Of a stretch of DNA of 12,805 nt, positions 7,831 through 12,805 are shown piece by piece. Where the stretch lies: positions 1 to 12,805 of the forward strand of contig CANETM010000019.1 of NCBI GenBank assembly GCA_947441205.1, in the 5' to 3' direction. Source of the stretch: Bacteroidota bacterium. GTDB lineage: Bacteria > Bacteroidota > Bacteroidia > Chitinophagales > Chitinophagaceae. The position numbers were made by a program, and so were the translations under genes. Numbering within the stretch: position 1 is the first letter of the stretch; each line of letters opens with the position of its first letter. The notes under the pieces were generated by a model. It was not told where the DNA came from and ran no database searches. It saw only the letters and a program-made list of their open reading frames with translations.

Positions 7831-8280
7831 ATGAATATTACCATTCGTTCCGCTAAAATAGAAGATTGTCAACGCATGATGGAGTTGGTTCACGAACTCG
7901 CGGTTTATGAAAAAGCACCAGAGCAAGTAGTAGTTCCATTTGAACATTTTGTAGAAAGTGGCTTTGGCGAAAAACCAGTTTGGTGGGCATTGGTAGCCGA
8001 AGTAAATGGAAAAGTCGAAGGCATGGCACTATATTATATAAGGTACTCAACTTGGAAGGGACAAAGAATGTATTTAGAGGATTTAGTAGTTGCTGAAAAT
8101 ATGCGTGGAAATAAAATTGGAAGCTTTTTATTTGAGGCTTTAATTGAAGAAGCTAAATCAAAAAACTTTGTTGGTATGAACTGGCAAGCATTGGATTGGA
8201 ATGAGCCTGCCCTAAATTTTTATAGAAAATATAAAAGCAGTTTTGATCCTGAATGGGTAAACTGCGCAATTGATTTTTAA
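7831..8280 (+). CDS. GNAT acetyltransferase, spermidine/thialysine N-acetyltransferase (SSAT)-like
   Basis: The product, 149 residues from the ATG at 7831, is a GNAT-fold enzyme that transfers acetyl from acetyl-CoA to an amine. The acetyl-CoA loop is RGNKIG (92-97), inside YLEDLVVAENMRGNKIG. Several stretches parallel eukaryotic SSAT: HELAVYEKAPEQV (21-33), SGFGEKP (43-49), ALYYIRYSTWKG (66-77), YLEDL (81-85), and WNEPALNFYRKY (123-134), where SSAT has WNEPSINFYKR. A small amine such as a polyamine or thialysine is the likely substrate, but this is inference from similarity. An earlier in-frame ATG at 7768 would overlap the upstream gene by 20 bp and add a Lys/Asn/His-rich tail unlike GNAT proteins, so 7831 is preferred. 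Its TAA overlaps the stop codon of the converging porP/sprF gene. Confidence 0.88.
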   Translation: MNITIRSAKIEDCQRMMELVHELAVYEKAPEQVVVPFEHFVESGFGEKPVWWALVAEVNGKVEGMALYYIRYSTWKGQRMYLEDLVVAENMRGNKIGSFLFEALIEEAKSKNFVGMNWQALDWNEPALNFYRKYKSSFDPEWVNCAIDF

Positions 8281-9275
8281 TCAAACACAGTGCGGTACCT
8301 GTATTTTCTTAATTGACCAAATTTTTGAGAGTAAGTCAATTCAAAACCATTTTGTTTTAAGTCAGCCCCTGAAATGGTATTACTATATACATCGTAACTC
8401 ACACCAAATGTACTTTTCTTAGATATAAAGGAAATAGTTGGAATATAGGCTTCATTTAACTTATAAAAACAACCAACGTACATTTTGAATAAATAATCAT
8501 CGTCCTTTTCAATTGGCAATCCCACCATCCCACCAAAATACATTTGATTTGTTGTGCCTTTACTTAAATAATTAAAATAAAGCAACAATGAATTATCATT
8601 AAAAACCGGAATTTCAGTATTTAAAAATGCCCTGTACCTTAAATTTTCCGCTGTTATATATGGCGAATATGTCACGTTAGGTTTGTTATTCAAATAAGTC
8701 ATAAAACCAGTTTGAAAAAAACTATTTTCACTATGTCGGGTATACATAGCACCAGCATTTGTAGTAAATGAAAATGGATTGGGTACTAAATTTTCAAGCG
8801 AAGGACTTACTAAAATGGCTCTATAATCGTATTGGTCATTAAATTTCAATTTGGATCTATCTAAATAAATTGAAGTAAATGTTGTACCAAAACCTAATGA
8901 TAAATTACTATTTAATTCATCGTCTAAAAAAAGGTGATAAGCCAAATTAACAGACAGATAATTATTTTGCATAATGCCCGCCATTAATTGATCGGATATT
9001 ATTTGAGCACCAATACCTAAATAGTTTTTACTATTCTCAATATCTTTTTTCAATCTTGTATCAAAGGATACAAGAAAAGTTCGGTATAAACTATTACCAT
9101 CAATCAATTGTGATTTATTAAGTGCCTGGAATCGATTATCAAATCCACTGCCCCCTACCCCTGAAGGATTCTGATATTGGCTAGCAGCAAAAGGCTGAGA
9201 CAATGTAACTTCTTGACAAAATACATTATTGCTAATGAAAATAGTAAGGAATAATATGTATAAATACTTTATCAA
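8277..9275 (-). CDS. PorP/SprF-family T9SS outer-membrane protein
   Basis: PorP/SprF proteins are outer-membrane beta-barrels that work with the T9SS; SprF is required to deliver the giant adhesin SprB, a type B substrate. The 332-residue product begins with a signal peptide (KYLYILFLTIFISNNVFC, cleavage about residue 20). The mature start, LSQPFAASQYQNPSGVGG (25-42), is a divergent form of the family's SQFY...NPA..G opening. The rest is strand-rich, ending with GVSYDVYS (291-298) and NGFELTYSQKFG, the usual C-terminal pattern. No peptidoglycan-binding domain is present. The start is TTG at 9273-9275: an in-frame stop lies 15 bp upstream and no ATG precedes the signal peptide. It follows the large type B surface protein after 7 bp, mirroring sprB-sprF, so it is probably the dedicated partner. 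Family call firm; partnership inferred. Confidence 0.88.
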   Translation of the reverse strand: MIKYLYILFLTIFISNNVFCQEVTLSQPFAASQYQNPSGVGGSGFDNRFQALNKSQLIDGNSLYRTFLVSFDTRLKKDIENSKNYLGIGAQIISDQLMAGIMQNNYLSVNLAYHLFLDDELNSNLSLGFGTTFTSIYLDRSKLKFNDQYDYRAILVSPSLENLVPNPFSFTTNAGAMYTRHSENSFFQTGFMTYLNNKPNVTYSPYITAENLRYRAFLNTEIPVFNDNSLLLYFNYLSKGTTNQMYFGGMVGLPIEKDDDYLFKMYVGCFYKLNEAYIPTISFISKKSTFGVSYDVYSNTISGADLKQNGFELTYSQKFGQLRKYRYRTVFD

Positions 9276-9282
9276 AATTTTT

Positions 9283-12200
9283 CTATTTTATTAACAAGAA
9301 GGATCCTGTTTTTTTACGTTTTTGTCCTGTTTTAGTTTCATAGTTTGCAATCCAATAATACACATCAGCATCTTGAATTACTTCATTTAACTTGCCGTCC
9401 CAAGCATCTGTCTTGCGCAACAACTGATGAATTAACTTACCAGATCTATTATATATGTTTACTATGACTTCGTCTTTTATACCCGCATTAGCAACTACTT
9501 TAATTTCATCGTTAAGCCCGTCATTATTTGGGGTAAAGGCATTTGGAAGTTCTAAAATAAAGTCCCTAGTTACATCAATATGGTAGTTATCAGCAACTGC
9601 ACATTTGGTTATAGAGTCCGTCCTTAATAATACATAGTCAGCAGGATTTTCACCATTGAATGTTGGATCAGGTTTATTAATGAAATTCAAATTATTTGGT
9701 GGTGTCCAATTGTATAATACGTAGCCAGTATCTTTTTTAGTAGGTATTATAAAATCTTCTTGATAGTATGCTTGATAATTGAATTTTTGAGCAATAATCG
9801 GATCTGATACTTTTATCTTGAATGCATCTGAATTCACAGATACACATCCATTCATATCTTTTACATTAAAATATACAGTCGTATACCCGCTCTTAATACC
9901 TATCACTGTTTCATTGGTCTTACGCAATACATTATTATTATCCAAATAAATAGTATAAACATATGGAGGTAATCCAAGTGAAGCATTATTGCTGAAGGTA
10001 AGTTCATTGCCAACACAAAGCTGAGCAGTATCCGCAATTGGGCTAACTTCTGGTATCACATATATTGTAGCCACTACAGGAGACCTTGTAACCGTTGTAC
10101 AACCATTTAAAGTAGCATCAACATAATATATAGTTGAACGTCGGATTAATGGTGTTGTAAATTGGTTCGACACTTTTAGTGAAGTACCTCCCATTGAACT
10201 TGTATACCAATTAATTAATCCACTACTTGCAGTAGCTGAAAGTCCAATTACTGCAGGTCCACATACGGCAGAATCAGCAACACTTGTAATAGTTGGCACT
10301 TCTTTAATTGTACCTAATACTGCAGTTCTATTCAATGAATAACAACCTCTAAATAATCCGCTTGCATAAAAATTAGTATTCTCATTGATACCTGGCGTAA
10401 GGAAAATATTACCAGTACTTAAAGCAGTTCCGCCTGTGTTATTTTCAAACCAAGTTACATTTCCTAAATTCGTTGTTGCACTTAGTTGAACTGAACCTGG
10501 TCCACAACGATCAGCTGGAACAAAGCTAGTAACCAATGGTGTTGGTATTACTTCAATTTCAATTGGTGTAGAATTGACAGCTGGACATACTCCGTTTTTA
10601 ACTTCAGCACGGTAGTATTTAAAGGATGAATTTAAAACAGAGGTTGTATTATCAATTGCACTATTCAATGTGGTACCTGACTGATTTGTATTTGCATAAT
10701 CAACGGCCGCTAAGGCTGCACCTGATAATGCAGAACTTGATGCTGAACTCGTTTGCCAAATTATACTATTACCTGTATAATTTGCAATACTAATAGTAGG
10801 CTTAACTCCTTGATTACACAATGGAGAACCACCATTTAGGAAGAAAATATTTCCTGCTACTGATGCAGCATCTGTTTGAACGCTAGCAATATCAGATTCA
10901 ATGGATGGACAAACACCACTTGTAACCACTGCTTTATAATACATAGTGCCCGCTATATTTGTTGGTATAGAAGCACTTGGTAAGGTAGCTGCAGTTTCTC
11001 CACCAATTGGTAAATAACCTACAGTTGCATTATTAGAAGTATACCAAATGATAGTACCTACATTACTTGGTAATATAATATTTGTTGCAGGACTGCCAAT
11101 ACAAACTTCTTGTAATTTTTGAGCTGGTAAAATTGGACCCACTTTTGAACTTGGGTCAACACTAACTGATACAGCATTGGTAACAAGTGCAGGACATACC
11201 CCACTTTGAACAATTGCTTTGTAAAAGGTAGTCACTTGTAAGCTTCCAGGTGCCAAATTATTGACCACACTACTAATGCTAGTGCCCGTTTCTATCGGCA
11301 CCGTGTTTGAATAAGTACCACCACCATTTGTTGAATACTGCCAAATAATGGTGTTACCCGTATTTCCTGTTAAACTAATGGTTGGATTAGTACTATTGTG
11401 ACAAATTAAATTCTCGCTTGCTGTAATTGTTCCAGGCACGGTAGTGGCATCCACTCTTATACTACCTGTTGTGCTAATATTTCCGAACCCACCTAATAAT
11501 TGAATGGTATAATTAAAGTTTCCTGCTTGCGTAGCAATACCACTAATGGTGAATAAACTATCTGTTCCATTTTGCGACCATGCACCTGACAATCCATTAG
11601 GTAATCCAACAATGGTAGCACCTGTAGCTAAGGTAGTTTTATAAACAATATTTACACTTGGCGTATTGATACAAACAGCTGGACCAGTTGTTGATGAAAG
11701 TGTGATGGTATTATTTGGTTTCACATCAATTAATCCAATAGCAGTAATGATACCACAACCACCCGTTAAATTGACAGTGTAAGTTGCAGTTTTTACTTCT
11801 CTACCAGTTCCAAATAATCTAAATGTATTGGTTGAAGCATTCCATTGTTGTTGTATACCTGCAGGTAAATTTGTTGCAAATACATTAGTTGCGCCTGTTG
11901 TACTGTAGACAATTTCTGTAATGTCGGTATCAATGCCGATTACTTGTGAATTAGTAGTTGGTGATGATACTAATGTGATTGTATTATCTGGCTGAACAGT
12001 CATCGAAGCTGTAACTGTTTTAGTAGCGCAACCATCAACGGTACTAATCGTATAACTAAAAGTTCCAGCAACAGTTGGTGTACCTGTAATCCTTAATAGT
12101 TTTGTACCGGAGTTATAATTCCAGGAAACACCAGTTGGCAACGTTCCATTAAGTACTGCTGCATTTGCAAATACAATATCATAAACAATTGGCGTCATAC

Positions 12201-12805
12201 TTGTATTGATACAAGTTATTGGAATAGGATTAGCTGATATTAAATTTATAAAGTTTTCATTTACTCTAACCGATCCTAAAGTTGTTGAACTAACACAATC
12301 ACCCGATGCAATAATCGTATAAGTAAAGGTGCCTGACTGTGTTGGCACACCACTAATCGTTAATAATTGTGTGGTTGCACTAAATGTATAAGCTAATCCA
12401 CCTGGCAATCCAGTCACCACTACATTATTCGCATTTTGTGAGGTGTATTGAATATTAGTTAATAAAGTATTAATACAAAGTGATTGCGCGTTTGTTGTAG
12501 GTGAAGATGTTAATGCAATTTGTGTATCAGCTTTCACCGTGATGGTTCCTGTAGTAGTTGCAGTAACACAAGCTCCAAATGTTGATAAGGTATAAGTAAA
12601 GGTACCTGACTGTGTAGCAATACCACTAATCGTATATTGATAAGTTGCAGGATTGTAAGTTCCTGTTATTCCACCTGGTAAACCTCCAGCTATAATTGCA
12701 ATATTAGTTGCACTTGTTGTTGTTCGATAAACAACAGGTGTTATAATTGGCGTGTTAATACAAATTGTATTTGTCGCCGTACCACCCACTAATGTAATAG
12801 TTGCA
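9283..12805 (-). CDS. Giant Ig-repeat surface protein with type B T9SS sorting domain (C-terminal part; 5' end beyond window)
   Basis: The frame stays open through the right edge (1,173 codons before the TAG at 9283-9285), so the true start and signal peptide lie outside. A GTG at 12787-12789 is interior to a repeat and is not the start; residue numbers below count from it. Order of parts: five modules of about 90 residues (first one partial), three modules of about 95-105 residues ending in GVCP (to 747), two Ig-like domains of the CHU_C-associated type (about 748-913), a PKD/SprB-like domain (about 914-995, LPPYVYTIY, VKDMNGC), a linker domain with YNWTPPNNLNFINKPDPTF, and the C-terminal sorting domain (1077-1168). 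Such proteins are exported by the T9SS and held at the cell surface as adhesins. Ligand and role are unknown. A PorP/SprF-family gene follows after 7 bp. Confidence 0.9.
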   Translation of the reverse strand, partial: ATITLVGGTATNTICINTPIITPVVYRTTTSATNIAIIAGGLPGGITGTYNPATYQYTISGIATQSGTFTYTLSTFGACVTATTTGTITVKADTQIALTSSPTTNAQSLCINTLLTNIQYTSQNANNVVVTGLPGGLAYTFSATTQLLTISGVPTQSGTFTYTIIASGDCVSSTTLGSVRVNENFINLISANPIPITCINTSMTPIVYDIVFANAAVLNGTLPTGVSWNYNSGTKLLRITGTPTVAGTFSYTISTVDGCATKTVTASMTVQPDNTITLVSSPTTNSQVIGIDTDITEIVYSTTGATNVFATNLPAGIQQQWNASTNTFRLFGTGREVKTATYTVNLTGGCGIITAIGLIDVKPNNTITLSSTTGPAVCINTPSVNIVYKTTLATGATIVGLPNGLSGAWSQNGTDSLFTISGIATQAGNFNYTIQLLGGFGNISTTGSIRVDATTVPGTITASENLICHNSTNPTISLTGNTGNTIIWQYSTNGGGTYSNTVPIETGTSISSVVNNLAPGSLQVTTFYKAIVQSGVCPALVTNAVSVSVDPSSKVGPILPAQKLQEVCIGSPATNIILPSNVGTIIWYTSNNATVGYLPIGGETAATLPSASIPTNIAGTMYYKAVVTSGVCPSIESDIASVQTDAASVAGNIFFLNGGSPLCNQGVKPTISIANYTGNSIIWQTSSASSSALSGAALAAVDYANTNQSGTTLNSAIDNTTSVLNSSFKYYRAEVKNGVCPAVNSTPIEIEVIPTPLVTSFVPADRCGPGSVQLSATTNLGNVTWFENNTGGTALSTGNIFLTPGINENTNFYASGLFRGCYSLNRTAVLGTIKEVPTITSVADSAVCGPAVIGLSATASSGLINWYTSSMGGTSLKVSNQFTTPLIRRSTIYYVDATLNGCTTVTRSPVVATIYVIPEVSPIADTAQLCVGNELTFSNNASLGLPPYVYTIYLDNNNVLRKTNETVIGIKSGYTTVYFNVKDMNGCVSVNSDAFKIKVSDPIIAQKFNYQAYYQEDFIIPTKKDTGYVLYNWTPPNNLNFINKPDPTFNGENPADYVLLRTDSITKCAVADNYHIDVTRDFILELPNAFTPNNDGLNDEIKVVANAGIKDEVIVNIYNRSGKLIHQLLRKTDAWDGKLNEVIQDADVYYWIANYETKTGQKRKKTGSFLLIK
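9286..9561 (-). other. Gliding motility-associated C-terminal (CHU_C, T9SS type B) sorting domain
   Basis: The last 92 residues begin FILELPNAFTPNNDGLNDE, the hallmark of this domain. They continue with VNIYNRSGKLIHQ, the WDGK turn, VYYWIANY and the terminal KTGSFLLIK. In characterised Flavobacterium proteins this domain directs export by the T9SS and works with a SprF-like partner, unlike the shorter type A signal. The domain is complete and ends at the stop codon, so the protein should be competent for export. Confidence 0.93.
10051..10548 (-). repeat. Two Ig-like domains of the CHU_C-associated type
   Basis: Approximate limits are 10303-10548 and 10051-10302. Both show CGPxxxxLSAT, then (V/I)xWF or INWY, a GGTxL turn (GGTALSTG, GGTSLKVS), an FxTPxI strand, a (N/I)xYxxxxxxGC end, and a Cys pair (C762/C816 and C843/C897) suited to an intradomain disulfide. 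This arrangement is common just ahead of T9SS type B sorting domains. Confidence 0.75.
10549..11451 (-). repeat. Three tandem B-type modules (~95-105 residues each)
   Basis: Approximate limits are 11149-11451, 10870-11148 and 10549-10869. Each has an early Cys (LICHNS, EVCIGS, PLCNQG), a TIIW or SIIW core strand, and a final block of the form YYKAVVTSGVCP (FYKAIVQSGVCP and YYRAEVKNGVCP in the other two). The third has a Ser/Ala-rich insertion around residues 681-697. They differ clearly from the A-type modules before them, so the protein was built from at least two independently expanded units. Confidence 0.8.
11452..12805 (-). repeat. Five tandem ~270-bp modules (A-type, ~90 residues each; first partial)
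   Basis: Approximate module limits are 12532-12805 (partial), 12262-12531, 11992-12261, 11722-11991 and 11452-11721. Each has an opening TITL-like strand, a CINT-type motif, a GLPxG turn, an LxTISGxxTQxGTFxYTI stretch and a second Cys near GxC. Modules 1-3 carry both cysteines (C10/C74, C105/C165, C193/C254), module 4 keeps only the second (C345) and module 5 only the first (C373). The spacing and shared motifs support an Ig/cadherin-like beta-sandwich array arising by duplication. Confidence 0.88.

Noticed and set aside
8240..8320. Intrinsic terminator between the convergent acetyltransferase and PorP/SprF genes
   Set aside because: The stop codons overlap, and I could see no GC-rich stem followed by a T tract on either strand.
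12787..12789. GTG as the start of the Ig-repeat protein
   Set aside because: The frame stays open to the window edge, and the residues before it (ATITL) match the opening strand of the following modules, so this is the interior of a repeat.
10051..12805. Regularly spaced repeats as a CRISPR array or DNA-level satellite
   Set aside because: The period is about 270 bp, codon-phased and protein-coding, with divergent sequence between copies. There are no short identical repeats with unique spacers.

Overview
The window looks like a core-genome segment of an AT-rich Bacteroidota bacterium, most likely from the Chitinophagaceae/Sphingobacteriia side. The phylum call rests on three components of the type IX secretion system (T9SS) and gliding apparatus, which is confined to this phylum: SprA, a PorP/SprF-family protein, and a giant Ig-repeat surface protein ending in a gliding-motility-associated C-terminal (type B) sorting domain. 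The family-level placement is an inference from overall protein flavour only.

Left block (1-5427, minus strand): ruvA is followed 17 bp later by sprA. The sprA gene runs off the left edge, so about 1,605 N-terminal codons are visible. It appears to start at a TTG codon that opens a good signal peptide. A perfect tandem duplication of a 10-bp unit fills the junction between the two genes.

Centre (5428-8280, plus strand): a 100-bp divergent intergenic region separates ruvA from a probable three-gene operon. The operon encodes FabH (beta-ketoacyl-ACP synthase III), a PLP-dependent transsulfuration-family enzyme, and an SSAT-like GNAT acetyltransferase. The intergenic region holds two 8-bp palindromes whose centres are 11 bp apart, plus candidate Bacteroidota -7 boxes on both strands.

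Right block (8277-12805, minus strand): a large modular surface protein, whose 5' end lies beyond the right edge, is followed after 7 bp by a PorP/SprF-family gene. This is the arrangement of SprB and SprF: a giant type B T9SS substrate and the outer-membrane partner needed for its delivery. The porP/sprF gene converges on the acetyltransferase gene so tightly that one TTAA tetranucleotide supplies both stop codons.

SprA is the translocation channel of the T9SS, so the left block encodes the machine and the right block encodes a probable client with its partner. The central enzymes look like unrelated housekeeping genes. No RNA gene, mobile element, CRISPR array or clear intrinsic terminator was seen, and no gene-free stretch exceeds about 100 bp. 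I do not see a wholly new system. The most interesting material is the internal architecture of the repeat protein, including complementary cysteine losses in two adjacent modules, and the small sequence structures at gene junctions.
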